Shown here: piece by piece, positions 20,562-29,735 of the stretch
Numbering within the stretch: position 1 is the stretch's first letter
Layout: every line of letters starts with the position of its first letter
NCBI RefSeq assembly: GCF_000377405.1
Contig: NZ_KB905020.1
Location: 124,001 to 188,000, forward strand
From: Thioalkalivibrio sp. ALE31
GTDB lineage: Bacteria > Pseudomonadota > Gammaproteobacteria > Ectothiorhodospirales > Ectothiorhodospiraceae
Direction: 5' to 3'
DNA length: 64,000 nucleotides
The notes under the pieces: model-generated
The model's database searches: none
What the model saw: the letters and a program-made list of their open reading frames with translations, nothing else
Told to the model about the DNA's origin: nothing
Made by a program: the position numbers and the translations under genes

Positions 20562-20742
20562 GGCCCGTTCCTGCGCTTATGCCGGCTTCCCCCATGTTCC
20601 CGTGTGCCGCCAAGATTCCGTCTTTCACGGCGGCCGGGCGGCCGATTCTTGACGTTCTTCATGTTTTCCGCGCCCGCGTTTACCCCGGAAAACCGCCAGT
20701 AAACAAGCGTAACTGACGGATTACAAAGACTAAAACGACTTC

Positions 20743-20758
20743 TGGCATCAGCCTTGCT
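20743..20758 (+). promoter_or_regulatory. Sigma-54 promoter of fliL
   Basis: TGGCATC-AGCC-TTGCT has exact ten-base GG-GC spacing and predicts a start near 20769, 40 bases before fliL. It would drive the fliLMNOPQR-flhB(-flhA) operon. Confidence 0.85.
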
Positions 20759-20808
20759 ATGGTCTGTACCGAGAACGAATCCTCGGTTTACCGGACAGCG
20801 GGTGCGAT

Positions 20809-21306
20809 ATGGCAGAGAAGGAAGTCAATCTGGACGACGACGAAGGCGGCGCCCCGAAGAAGGGCGGGAAGGGCAAGCTGATCGTCCTGATCCTGGTCGT
20901 CCTGTTTCTCGTAGCCGGCGGTGCGGCCGCCGCCTGGTTCTTCCTGATGGCGGACGGTGACGATACCGAGCAGGTCGAAGCCGGCCCGCCCGAGCGGCTG
21001 TACACCAGCCTCGAGCCGATGACGGTGAACATCGAGGCCCCGGGGCGCATCCGCTACCTGCGCGCGGAACTGTCGCTGGTGACCCATGACCCGGCGGTCG
21101 CCGAGGCCTTCGAACGACACCTGCCGGCAATCCGAAACGACCTCCTGGGCATCCTGGCGGAACAGCGCTACGAGGATCTCAATACCCGCGCGGGCAAGGA
21201 GGCCCTGGCGGAAGAGCTGAAAGAGACGATCGCCGGGATTCTGCGTTCCCGCGATGCCCCGGACGCGGTCGAGGCCGTGCTGTTCAACGAACTGGTGATG
21301 CAGTAG
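20809..21306 (+). CDS. fliL: Flagellar basal body-associated protein FliL
   Basis: FliL is a single-pass inner membrane protein around the stator that supports torque. The 165-residue protein has a lysine-rich cytoplasmic start, one membrane segment (LIVLILVVLFLVAGGAAAAWFFL, about residues 24-46), and the periplasmic FliL domain ending with NELVMQ. Family hallmarks are YTSLEPMTVNI and RYLRAELSLVT. It is the first gene after the sigma-54 promoter at 20743, ten bases before fliM. Confidence 0.95.
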   Translation: MAEKEVNLDDDEGGAPKKGGKGKLIVLILVVLFLVAGGAAAAWFFLMADGDDTEQVEAGPPERLYTSLEPMTVNIEAPGRIRYLRAELSLVTHDPAVAEAFERHLPAIRNDLLGILAEQRYEDLNTRAGKEALAEELKETIAGILRSRDAPDAVEAVLFNELVMQ

Positions 21307-21316
21307 GAGCCCCGTC

Positions 21317-22291
21317 ATGGCACAGACGGATATCCTCAGCCAGGACGAGATCGATGCCCTCCTGCACGGCGTGGACGAGGGCGACGTCGAGACCGAAGAC
21401 CCGTATCCGAGTGATGGCCAGGCACGCGAATTCAACTTCGCCACCCAGGACCGGATCGTGCGTGGGCGCATGCCCACGCTGGAGATGATCAACGAGCGCT
21501 TCGCGCGCCACCTGCGGGTCCGTCTGTTCAACGTGCTGCGTCGCTCCGCCGAGATCTCGGTGGTCGGCACCCGCATCACCAAGTTCTCCGAGTACATGCA
21601 TTCGCTGTTCGTGCCCACCAGCCTGAACCTGGTGCGCGCGCATCCGTTGCACGGTACCGGGCTGTTTGTGTTCGACCCGAAGCTGGTGTTCATCCTGGTG
21701 GACAACTTCTTCGGCGGCGACGGGCGCTACTACACCCGCATCGAGGGGCGTGACTTCACCCCGATGGAGATGAAGGTGGTGCACGGCGTGCTGGAAGGCG
21801 CGTTCGAGGACATGCAGAAGGCCTGGCAGCCGGTCATGGAGCTGGAGTTCGAGTTCCTGAACTCCGAGGTCAACCCGCAGTTCGCGAATATCGTCTCGCC
21901 GACCGAGATCGTGGTGATCAGCGAGTTCCACATCGAGCTCGACGGGGGCGGCGGCAACCTGCACGTGACCCTGCCGTACTCGATGATCGAGCCGATCCGC
22001 GAGCAGCTGGATACCGGTATCCAGTCGGACCGCTCCGACGTGGACCAGCGCTGGATGCACGCACTCCAGGAGGAGATCCAGACCGCCGAGGTCGAGATCA
22101 GCTCCATCCTGGCCGAGACCGAGGTGACCGTGCGCGAGCTGCTGGATATCCAGCCGGGCGACATCATCCCGGTTGATCTCCCCGAAAAGATTTCCCTGCA
22201 GGTCGAAGACATCCCGATGTTCCGCGGGAAGTTCGGCGTATCCAATGGGCTGAATGCGATCCAGATTTCGGAACGGATCATCAAACGATAG
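21317..22291 (+). CDS. fliM: Flagellar motor switch protein FliM
   Basis: FliM is the C-ring protein that binds phosphorylated CheY and passes the signal to FliG. The 324-residue protein opens with the CheY-binding peptide ILSQDEIDALLHGV (residues about 6-19), followed by the middle domain (RIVRGRMPTLEMINERFARHLR, VVGTRITKFSEYMHSL) with the GGDGR loop, and the C-terminal SpoA domain. A similar acidic -DE-x-LL- motif occurs at the CheZ end and twice in CheA. Confidence 0.97.
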   Translation: MAQTDILSQDEIDALLHGVDEGDVETEDPYPSDGQAREFNFATQDRIVRGRMPTLEMINERFARHLRVRLFNVLRRSAEISVVGTRITKFSEYMHSLFVPTSLNLVRAHPLHGTGLFVFDPKLVFILVDNFFGGDGRYYTRIEGRDFTPMEMKVVHGVLEGAFEDMQKAWQPVMELEFEFLNSEVNPQFANIVSPTEIVVISEFHIELDGGGGNLHVTLPYSMIEPIREQLDTGIQSDRSDVDQRWMHALQEEIQTAEVEISSILAETEVTVRELLDIQPGDIIPVDLPEKISLQVEDIPMFRGKFGVSNGLNAIQISERIIKR

Positions 22292-22302
22292 AGGGCCGCA
22301 GC

Positions 22303-22887
22303 ATGGCAGACACCGACGATCCCAAACAGGACACCCCCGGCCCCGACGCGGAGGCCGCCGCCGAGAATCCGGAGACGGAGGGCGGTTCCGATGACCAGGC
22401 CCTGGCCGACGAGTGGGCGGCCGCCCTGGCGGAGCAGAAGGACGAGGATGGCGAGGCAGCCGCCGACCCCGACGCGCTGCTGAACGAGGCACAGGGCGGG
22501 GCGTCCGAGGACCCGGCGCAGGAAGCGCCGAAGGCCGAGAAGCGGGAACGCAAGCACAAGCCGGACCCGGGCGCGGAGGCCCTGCAGCCGGAGCAGCTCT
22601 CCGGCGTGGTGCAGGGCGACGGGGAGGAGCTGAACCTGGAGATGGTCCTGGATGTACCGGTGACCATCTCCATGGAGATCGGTCGCACGCGCATCCCGAT
22701 CCGCAACCTCCTCCAGCTGAATCAGGGCTCGGTGGTGGAGCTGGACCGCCTGGCCGGCGAGCCGCTGGACGTGCTGGTGAACGGGACGCTGATTGCGCAT
22801 GGCGAGGTGGTGGTGGTCAACGAAAAGTTCGGTATCCGGCTGACCGACGTGATCAGCCCCAGCGAACGGATCCGCAAGCTTAAATAG
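22303..22887 (+). CDS. fliN: Flagellar motor switch protein FliN
   Basis: FliN forms the bottom of the C ring with FliM and docks FliH-FliI. The conserved SpoA domain occupies residues about 105-190 (LEMVLDVPVTISMEIGRTRIPIRNLLQLNQGSVVELDRLAGEP ... NEKFGIRLTDVISPSERIRKL). At 194 residues it is longer than the 137 of Escherichia coli because of an acidic Asp/Glu/Ala-rich N-terminal extension of roughly 90 residues, probably disordered. It lies 11 bases after fliM. Confidence 0.96.
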   Translation: MADTDDPKQDTPGPDAEAAAENPETEGGSDDQALADEWAAALAEQKDEDGEAAADPDALLNEAQGGASEDPAQEAPKAEKRERKHKPDPGAEALQPEQLSGVVQGDGEELNLEMVLDVPVTISMEIGRTRIPIRNLLQLNQGSVVELDRLAGEPLDVLVNGTLIAHGEVVVVNEKFGIRLTDVISPSERIRKLK

Positions 22888-22889
22888 CC

Positions 22890-23333
22890 ATGAATCAACG
22901 CTATACGCACATCGCGGCCCTCGTCCTGACGGCCGTTACGGGGAGCCTCTGGCCACTGACCGCCCTCGCCGAGGGGGGTAGCGGCGGCGCCGCCGGGTAT
23001 CTGGCCCAGCTGATCGGCGGTCTGGTCCTGGTGATCGGCGCGATCGTGGTGCTGGGCTGGGTCCTACGGCGCACACAGGGCGGGCTCAATCGCGGCTCCC
23101 AGGTGATCGAGATCGTCGCGGCGCGCTCGGTGGGCGCGCGCGAGCGCCTGGTGCTGGTCCAGGTCGGGGACGAACAGGTCCTGGTCGGGGTTGGGCCCGC
23201 CGGCATGCGCACGCTGCACACCATGAACGAACCGGTACTGGCCCCGGCCGGCGAGACCCCGGACTTCTCGAGCGCGTTGAAGCGCGCGGTGACGCGGCGT
23301 GCGCCGGTCACCGGCGAGCGGGGGCAGTCGTGA
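22890..23333 (+). CDS. fliO: Flagellar biosynthesis protein FliO
   Basis: FliO helps assemble the FliP ring of the export gate. This 147-residue protein has a signal-like start (residues about 1-30), one membrane segment ([19 protein letters not shown]) and a small cytoplasmic domain ([30 protein letters not shown]), the usual FliO pattern. It sits two bases after fliN and overlaps the fliP start. Confidence 0.92.
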   Translation: MNQRYTHIAALVLTAVTGSLWPLTALAEGGSGGAAGYLAQLIGGLVLVIGAIVVLGWVLRRTQGGLNRGSQVIEIVAARSVGARERLVLVQVGDEQVLVGVGPAGMRTLHTMNEPVLAPAGETPDFSSALKRAVTRRAPVTGERGQS

Positions 23334-24085
23334 TGTCGGTGCTGCTGCGGATTGGGCTGGGGCTGGCTCTGCTGGCCCTGCCGGGCCTGGCCGGAGCGCA
23401 GGTCGCGCAGGGCATCGAGGCCCTGACGGTGACCACCAACGGGGATGGTGGCGAGACCTATTCGGTGACGCTGCAGATCATCCTGCTGATGACGCTGCTG
23501 ACCCTGCTGCCGTCGATCCTGATCATGATGACCGCGTTTACGCGCATCCTGGTGGTGCTGGCCATCCTGCGCCAGGGCCTGGGTACGACCCAGACACCGT
23601 CCAACCAGATCCTGATCGGTCTGGCGTTTTTCCTGACCCTGTTCGTGATGGCCCCGGTGTTCGAGGAGATCTACGACACCGCGTTTGTGCCCTACGTGAA
23701 CGAGGAGATGGGGACCGAGGAGGTGCTGCAGGCCGGGGTGCAGCCCCTGCGCGAGTTCATGCTGGCGCATACCCGCGAGAGTGACCTGGCGATGTTCGCC
23801 GAGATCAACGGGATCGACGGCTTCGAGGATGCCGACGATATCCCGCTAAGCCTGCTGGTGCCGGCGTTTATCACCAGCGAACTCAAGACCGCGTTCCAGA
23901 TCGGCTTCCTGATCCTGATCCCGTTTCTGATCATCGACCTGGTGGTGGCCTCGGTCCTGATGTCGATGGGGATGGTGATGCTCTCGCCGCTGATCATCTC
24001 GTTGCCGTTCAAGGTGATGCTGTTCGTTCTGGTCGATGGCTGGGCGCTGATGATGAACACCCTTGCCACCAGCTTTTTTGTTTAG
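23330..24085 (+). CDS. fliP: Flagellar export gate protein FliP
   Basis: FliP forms the five-subunit core of the export gate with FliQ and FliR. The roughly 250-residue protein has a cleavable signal ([14 protein letters not shown]), then the first gate helix ([27 protein letters not shown]), a periplasmic stretch, and a C-terminal pair of helices ([28 protein letters not shown]) ending VDGW...LATSFFV. GTG at 23330 and ATG at 23333 are both possible starts, overlapping the fliO stop. Confidence 0.97.
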   Translation: MMSVLLRIGLGLALLALPGLAGAQVAQGIEALTVTTNGDGGETYSVTLQIILLMTLLTLLPSILIMMTAFTRILVVLAILRQGLGTTQTPSNQILIGLAFFLTLFVMAPVFEEIYDTAFVPYVNEEMGTEEVLQAGVQPLREFMLAHTRESDLAMFAEINGIDGFEDADDIPLSLLVPAFITSELKTAFQIGFLILIPFLIIDLVVASVLMSMGMVMLSPLIISLPFKVMLFVLVDGWALMMNTLATSFFV

Positions 24086-24094
24086 GAGGTTCCG

Positions 24095-24364
24095 ATGACA
24101 CCTGAATTGGTGGTCGATATCGGGCGCGAGACGCTCACGGTGGTGGTTCTTCTGGCCGCGCCGCCGCTGCTGACCGCGCTGGCGGTGGGCCTGGCGATCG
24201 GCATGCTTCAGGCCGCCACCCAGGTGCAGGAAATGACCCTGTCGTTCATCCCCAAGCTGCTGGCCATGTTCGCGGCCCTCCTGATCAGTGGGCACTGGAT
24301 GCTGGCGCTGCTGATCGACTACACCGAGCGCCTCTACGAGGGCGCGCCGGGGATGGTGGGGTAG
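24095..24364 (+). CDS. fliQ: Flagellar export gate protein FliQ
   Basis: FliQ is a two-helix hairpin subunit of the export gate; four copies assemble outside the FliP-FliR core. The 89-residue length and the family segments (TVVVLLAAPPLLTALAVGLAIGMLQAATQVQEMTLSFIPKL, then FAALLISGHWMLALLIDYT) are typical. AGGAGGT at 24084-24090, overlapping the fliP stop codon, precedes the ATG. FliR starts four bases later. Confidence 0.96.
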   Translation: MTPELVVDIGRETLTVVVLLAAPPLLTALAVGLAIGMLQAATQVQEMTLSFIPKLLAMFAALLISGHWMLALLIDYTERLYEGAPGMVG

Positions 24365-24368
24365 ACCG

Positions 24369-25142
24369 ATGACTCTGGCGGCGGAACAGCTGGTGCTGTG
24401 GGTGGGGGCGGTCCTGTGGCCGTTCGCGCGCATTGGCGCCATGCTCGTCGCCATGCCGATCTTCGGCGCCGACACGGTCAACGCTCGGGTGCGCATGGGG
24501 CTGGCGCTGCTGCTGGCCATCTTCGTCGCCATGCAGGGGCCGGTGCTGCCGGATATCGACCCCCTGAGCCTCGAAGGCGTGGTGGTAACGCTGCACCAGA
24601 TCGCGATCGGGGTGTTCATGGGCTTCATCCTGCAGATGGTCTTCTCCGCCGTGACCCAGGCGGGCGAGGTGATCGCGCTGGGCATGGGGCTGGGTTTCGC
24701 GTCCATCGTGGACCCGGCCCAGGGCGTGCAGGTGCCAGTGGTGTCGACCATCTTCGTGATCTTCTCGACCCTGCTGTTCCTGGCGATGAACGGCCATCTG
24801 ATCGCGCTGGAACTGATGCTGACCAGCTTCGAGACCATGCCGATCGCGCCGACCGGCCTGAACGCGGAGGCCTTCTACGCGCTGGTCGCGTTCGGATCGA
24901 CGATGTTCGTTGGAGCGGTGCTGGTGGCGCTTCCGGCGGTCGCCTCGCTGCTGCTGGTGAATATCTCCATGGGCGTGATCACCCGCGCCTCGCCGCAGCT
25001 CAACATCTTCGCAGTGGGCTTCCCGATGATGATCCTGATCGGCTTCGTGCTGCTCATGTTCACATTTCCGGGGCTGCCGGAACGCTTCGGGGAGCTGATG
25101 CTCGAGGCCTTCCACCTGATGCAGACCCGGATGGGGTTCTGA
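24369..25142 (+). CDS. fliR: Flagellar export gate protein FliR
   Basis: FliR is the single-copy export gate subunit that completes the FliP5-FliR1 ring and contacts FlhB. The 257-residue protein shows the usual membrane helices (WPFARIGAMLVAMPIFGADTVNARVRMGLALLLAIF, HQIAIGVFMGFILQMVFSAVTQAGEVIALGMGLGF, FPMMILIGFVLLMFTFPGL). The start follows a four-base gap from fliQ and flhB follows after one base. Confidence 0.96.
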   Translation: MTLAAEQLVLWVGAVLWPFARIGAMLVAMPIFGADTVNARVRMGLALLLAIFVAMQGPVLPDIDPLSLEGVVVTLHQIAIGVFMGFILQMVFSAVTQAGEVIALGMGLGFASIVDPAQGVQVPVVSTIFVIFSTLLFLAMNGHLIALELMLTSFETMPIAPTGLNAEAFYALVAFGSTMFVGAVLVALPAVASLLLVNISMGVITRASPQLNIFAVGFPMMILIGFVLLMFTFPGLPERFGELMLEAFHLMQTRMGF

Positions 25143-25143
25143 C

Positions 25144-26295
25144 ATGGCCGAGAACGAGAACGGGCAGGAAAAAACCGAAGAGCCCACTCCGAAACGCCTG
25201 CGCGAGGCGAAGGAGAAGGGTCAGGTCCCGCGCTCGCGCGAGCTCAGCACCTTCCTGGTGCTGATGACCGCGGGGGCGTTCATGTTGATGTACGGCCCGA
25301 ACATGGGCGCGCAACTCGCTGAACAGATGAGCAGTCGTTTCGATTTCGATCCCGAAATGGCGTACGACTCCTCGCTGCTGCTGCCCTACCTCGCCCAGGA
25401 GATCTTCCGCACCCTGCGCACGTTGTTTCCGCTGTTCGGGGTGTTGATCGTTGCGGCCGTGATGGCGCCGATCGTGATCGGGGGCGCGAACTTTTCCTGG
25501 AAGGCGGCGGCCCCGAAGGCCTCCAAGCTGAATCCCGGAAAGGGGCTCAAGCGCATCTTCTCCTGGCAGGGGCTGATGGAGTTCGGCAAGACCTTCGCCA
25601 AGTTCGTGCTGATCTCCAGCGTCGCGGTCGCGGTGCTCGCCACCTTTTCCGATCGCCTGCTGATGCTGGGCTACGAGCCGATCCATCAGGGTATCGCGCA
25701 TACCGCCCAGCTGGTGCTGGGGACCTTTATCGCGGTATCGGCCGCGCTGATCGTGGTCGCCGCCATCGATGCGCCGTTCCAGATGTGGAACCACCAGAAG
25801 CAGCTGCGCATGACCCGCCAGGAGGTCAAGGACGAATACAAGGAGACCGACGGCAAGCCGGAGGTCAAGCAGAAGGTCCGCCAGCTGCAGCAGGAGATGG
25901 CGCAGCGGCGGATGATGGAGGAGGTCCCGAAGGCCGACGTGATCATCACCAACCCGACCCATTACGCCGTGGCCATCGTCTACGAGGCCTCGCGCATGGC
26001 GGCGCCCAAGGTAGTGGCCAAGGGCGCCGACGAGGTCGCGGCCTCGATCCGTGCGGTCGCCGACGAACACGCGATCGTCCGCGTCGAGGCGCCGCGCGTC
26101 GCCCGCGCGATCTATTTCACCACGGACCTGAACCAGGAGATCCCCAACGGCCTGTTCGTCGCCGTCGCACGCATCCTGGCCTATGTCTACCAGCTCAAGC
26201 GGGCCGACGCCGACGCGCAGATGCCGGATGACCTGCCAGTGCCGGAGGATTACCTCGATCCGGACAAGCAGCGCGGCAAGCGGAGGGATCGCTGA
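25144..26295 (+). CDS. flhB: Flagellar export substrate switch protein FlhB
   Basis: FlhB is the export gate protein whose cytoplasmic domain cleaves itself and switches substrate class when FliK signals hook completion. The 383-residue protein starts with the family signature EKTEEPTPKRLREAKEKGQVPRSRE, has four membrane helices, and carries the autocleavage motif NPTH at residues 270-273. The last base overlaps flhA. A separate FlhB-tail homologue without NPTH is at 40425-40796. Confidence 0.97.
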   Translation: MAENENGQEKTEEPTPKRLREAKEKGQVPRSRELSTFLVLMTAGAFMLMYGPNMGAQLAEQMSSRFDFDPEMAYDSSLLLPYLAQEIFRTLRTLFPLFGVLIVAAVMAPIVIGGANFSWKAAAPKASKLNPGKGLKRIFSWQGLMEFGKTFAKFVLISSVAVAVLATFSDRLLMLGYEPIHQGIAHTAQLVLGTFIAVSAALIVVAAIDAPFQMWNHQKQLRMTRQEVKDEYKETDGKPEVKQKVRQLQQEMAQRRMMEEVPKADVIITNPTHYAVAIVYEASRMAAPKVVAKGADEVAASIRAVADEHAIVRVEAPRVARAIYFTTDLNQEIPNGLFVAVARILAYVYQLKRADADAQMPDDLPVPEDYLDPDKQRGKRRDR

Positions 26296-28397
26296 TGGCC
26301 TTCTTCGACCGCCTCGGGAACGTCGGCAAGTGGGGACTCGGCGCGCCGATCCTGCTGATCGCCATGCTGTCGATGATGGTGCTGCCGCTCCCGCCGCTGG
26401 CGCTGGACGTGCTGTTCACCTTCAATATCGCGCTTTCGCTGGTGGTGATCATGGTTGCGGTGTATACGCCGCGGCCGCTGGAATTCGCCGTGTTCCCGAC
26501 CGTGTTGCTGGTCGCGACGCTGCTGCGCCTGGCGCTGAACATCGCGTCTACGCGGGTGATCCTGCTGGAAGGCCATACCGGGACTGACGCGGCGGGCAAG
26601 GTGATCCAGGCCTTCGGCGACTTCGTGGTGGGCGGCAACTACACCGTCGGCCTGGTGGTGTTCGCCATCCTGATCATCATCAACTTCGTGGTGGTCACCA
26701 AGGGCGCGGGGCGCGTCTCCGAGGTCAGCGCCCGCTTCACCCTGGATTCCATGCCCGGCAAGCAGATGGCGATCGACGCCGACCTGAACGCCGGCATCCT
26801 GACCCAGGAAGAGGCGCGCAAGCGCCGCGAGGAGATCGCCAGCGAGGCGGACTTCTATGGCTCCATGGACGGGGCCTCCAAGTTTGTTCGCGGTGACGCG
26901 ATCGCCGGCATCCTGATCCTGTTCGTGAACATCATCGGCGGCCTGACCATCGGGGCCGTCCAGCACGGCATGACGATCGGCGATGCCGCGACCAATTACG
27001 TGCTGCTGACCATCGGCGATGGTCTGGTCGCGCAGATCCCGTCGCTGGTGCTGTCCTCCGCGACCGCGATCATCGTGACCCGCGTGACCAGCAGCCAGGA
27101 CATGGGGCAGCAGGTCTTCGGCCAGATGTTCTCCAACCCGCGCGTGCTGTACGTGGCCGGGGGTGTGATCGCCGCACTGGGGATCGTGCCGGGCATGCCC
27201 AATGCCGTGTTCCTGGGCCTGGCCGCGCTGATCTTCGGCGGGGCATACCTGCTCAAGCGCCAGGCCCGCGAGGCCGAGGTGGAGGTGGAGCGCATCCCGC
27301 AGGAGGACGAGGGCGGGGCCCGGTCCGAGGATCGCGACCTGACCTGGGAAGACGTGCCGCCGGTGGATCTGGTGTCGCTGGAGGTGGGCTATCGCCTGAT
27401 CCCGCTGGTGGATCGCACCCAGGACGGCCAGCTGATGGGCCGGATCAAGGGCGTGCGGCGCAAGCTCTCGCAGGAGCTGGGATTCCTGCTGCAGCCGGTG
27501 CATATCCGCGACAACCTCGAACTGAGCCCGAATGCCTACCGCATCAGCCTGCTGGGCGTGACCGTGGCCGAGGCCGAGGTCTTCCCCGAGCGCGAACTGG
27601 CGATCAATCCGGGCGAGGTGTTCGGGACGGTGCCGGGCACGCCGACCAAGGACCCGACGTTCAATCTGGATGCGCTGTGGATCGACCCGGCGGACCGCGA
27701 CCAGGCCCAGGGTGCCGGCTATACCGTGGTCGACTGCGCCACGGTGATCGCGACCCATCTGTCACAGGTGTTCCGCGAGAACGCGCATCGCCTGATCGGC
27801 CACGAGGAGGCGCAGCACCTGCTCGACCAGCTGGCGCGCCATTCGCCGAAGCTGGTGGAAAACCTGGTGCCCAAGACGCTGTCCCTGTCCATCGTGCTGA
27901 AGGTGCTGCAGAACCTGCTGGCCGAGCAGGTCTCGATCCGCGACCTGCGCACGATCGCCGAAACCCTGGCAGACGAGGGGGTCAAGAGTCAGGATCCCGG
28001 CACTTTGACCGCGGCGGTGCGGGTGGCCCTGGCGCGCTCGATCGTGCAGGACCTGGTGGGGCCGGAGGACGAGCTGCCCCTGATCGCGCTGGATCCGTCG
28101 TTGGAACAGCTCTTGCATAAGTCCCTGCAGGGGAGCTCGGGCGGCACGGTTGGACTGGAGCCCGGGCTGGCGGAGCGGCTGCAGCGCTCGGTGGCCGATG
28201 CGGCCCGCCGCCAGGAGACGGCCGGACAGCCGGCGGTCCTGGTGGTGGCACCGGAGATCCGCTCCTGGATCGCCGGGTGGCTGCGCGGCGCGGTCCGCAG
28301 TCTGACCGTGCTGGCCTTCACCGAGATTCCGGACAATCGCCGGATCCGGGTGGTCGCCACCGTCGGCCAGGAAGAGTCGCAGAAGCAGTCCGCCTGA
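26295..28397 (+). CDS. flhA: Flagellar export component FlhA
   Basis: FlhA forms the nonameric ring of the export apparatus and receives substrates and chaperones. The 700-residue protein has eight membrane helices in the first half (PLPPLALDVLFTFNIALSLVVIMVAVYT...), the FHIPEP-type cytoplasmic loop (ARFTLDSMPGKQMAIDADL, DFYGSMDGASKFVRGDAIAG) and the C-terminal docking domain. It overlaps flhB by one base. No promoter was recognised between them. Confidence 0.97.
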   Translation: MAFFDRLGNVGKWGLGAPILLIAMLSMMVLPLPPLALDVLFTFNIALSLVVIMVAVYTPRPLEFAVFPTVLLVATLLRLALNIASTRVILLEGHTGTDAAGKVIQAFGDFVVGGNYTVGLVVFAILIIINFVVVTKGAGRVSEVSARFTLDSMPGKQMAIDADLNAGILTQEEARKRREEIASEADFYGSMDGASKFVRGDAIAGILILFVNIIGGLTIGAVQHGMTIGDAATNYVLLTIGDGLVAQIPSLVLSSATAIIVTRVTSSQDMGQQVFGQMFSNPRVLYVAGGVIAALGIVPGMPNAVFLGLAALIFGGAYLLKRQAREAEVEVERIPQEDEGGARSEDRDLTWEDVPPVDLVSLEVGYRLIPLVDRTQDGQLMGRIKGVRRKLSQELGFLLQPVHIRDNLELSPNAYRISLLGVTVAEAEVFPERELAINPGEVFGTVPGTPTKDPTFNLDALWIDPADRDQAQGAGYTVVDCATVIATHLSQVFRENAHRLIGHEEAQHLLDQLARHSPKLVENLVPKTLSLSIVLKVLQNLLAEQVSIRDLRTIAETLADEGVKSQDPGTLTAAVRVALARSIVQDLVGPEDELPLIALDPSLEQLLHKSLQGSSGGTVGLEPGLAERLQRSVADAARRQETAGQPAVLVVAPEIRSWIAGWLRGAVRSLTVLAFTEIPDNRRIRVVATVGQEESQKQSA

Positions 28398-28445
28398 ACA
28401 ACACGATGAAGGGTTCCGCCGCGCGAGCGGCGCAGGAGAAAAAGC

Positions 28446-29735
28446 ATGAACGTCAGACGATATCGGGCCCGGGACATGCGTGACGCGATGCGCCAGGTGC
28501 GCGAGCAGCAGGGCGAGGACGCGGTCATCCTGTCCAGTCGCCGGGTCGACGGCTGGCTCGAGGTGGTCGCGGCGCTGGAGGACGGCGCAGCGTCGGAGCC
28601 GGTAGCCGCGCAGGACGCGCCCGCGACGAGCCGCGAAGCGAGCACAACCGCCCGGCCGGCTCGCGAGCGCGGCGCCGGTCAGGCCGCGGCGTCGTGGCCG
28701 GCCGACCCGGAGCTGACCGCCATGCGGCAGGAGCTGCGCGACCTGCGCAGCCTGATGACGCGCCAGTATGCGGAGAGCGAAGAGGCGCGCTGGGCGGCCC
28801 GCCACCCGCTGGCGGCGGAATGCAAGGCGCGCCTGATCGACCGCGGGTTCAGCGAGGCCCTGGCGCGCAGCCTGGCCGGAAGCATTCTCGATGACAGCTC
28901 GCCGGAACAGGCCTGGGAACGCCTGCGGGCGCGGTTGTCGGGCGCGATTGCCACCCACCGGCCGGACATCCTGGACGAGGGCGGCCTGCTGGCGCTGGTC
29001 GGGCCCACCGGCGTTGGCAAGACCACCACGCTGGCCCGCATCGCGCTGCGCCAGATCCGCCGCATGGGCCCGGATTCGGTTACGCTGGTCACCCTGGACA
29101 GCCAGCGCATCGGGGCCACGCGCCAGTTGCAGGCCTTCGCCCAGATGGCGGGGATCTCGGTGCGGGTGCTGCAGAACGCGAGAGAGTTGCGCGAACTGGC
29201 GCGCCGCGTGGAGGATGGGCACCTGATCCTGGTGGATACGGCGGGACAGGCCCCGCGTGCAGTGGAGGACGAATCCCTGTTCGCGCACCTGCCGCCGGAC
29301 ATCCGGGCCGAGAGCTGGCTGGTGGTGTCGGCGACGACCCAGGGGAGCGCATTGCGGCGGGTGCTGGAGGCATTTCGCAAGGCGGAGCCCTCGGCGCTGG
29401 TGCTGACCAAGCTGGACGAGGCCGAGGAGCTGGGCGAGGTCCTGTCCGTACTGCTCGATCAGCACCTGGGGCTGGGGTTCGTCAGTGATGGCCAGCGTAT
29501 TGCCGAGGACTTTCACCGGGTCGATACCGGGTATCTGACCCGACTGGCCCTGGAGGATGCCGCCGATGAACCCGGGGCAGCGGCCAATGCCCGCGAGACC
29601 TGGGCGGCCGAGCGCCTGGCGGAGATGGAACCGCCGCGACGCGCGCGCGCCCAGGCACGTCCGGCACGGGCGGCGGAGCCCGCCACGCTGGAACTGATTC
29701 AACCGGTCGGGAAGGGGCGCTATGCCACGCACTAA
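28446..29735 (+). CDS. flhF: SRP-like GTPase FlhF, polar flagellum placement
   Basis: FlhF is a signal-recognition-type GTPase that positions the flagellum at the pole and recruits early components. The 429-residue protein has the basic N-terminal region MNVRRYRARDMRDAMRQVREQQGEDAVILSSR, an N domain, and a G domain with LVGPTGVGKTTTLARIALR, VTLDSQRIGA, LILVDTAGQ and LTKLDEAEELG. It partners with FleN, which overlaps its end by 14 bases. Confidence 0.97.
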   Translation: MNVRRYRARDMRDAMRQVREQQGEDAVILSSRRVDGWLEVVAALEDGAASEPVAAQDAPATSREASTTARPARERGAGQAAASWPADPELTAMRQELRDLRSLMTRQYAESEEARWAARHPLAAECKARLIDRGFSEALARSLAGSILDDSSPEQAWERLRARLSGAIATHRPDILDEGGLLALVGPTGVGKTTTLARIALRQIRRMGPDSVTLVTLDSQRIGATRQLQAFAQMAGISVRVLQNARELRELARRVEDGHLILVDTAGQAPRAVEDESLFAHLPPDIRAESWLVVSATTQGSALRRVLEAFRKAEPSALVLTKLDEAEELGEVLSVLLDQHLGLGFVSDGQRIAEDFHRVDTGYLTRLALEDAADEPGAAANARETWAAERLAEMEPPRRARAQARPARAAEPATLELIQPVGKGRYATH

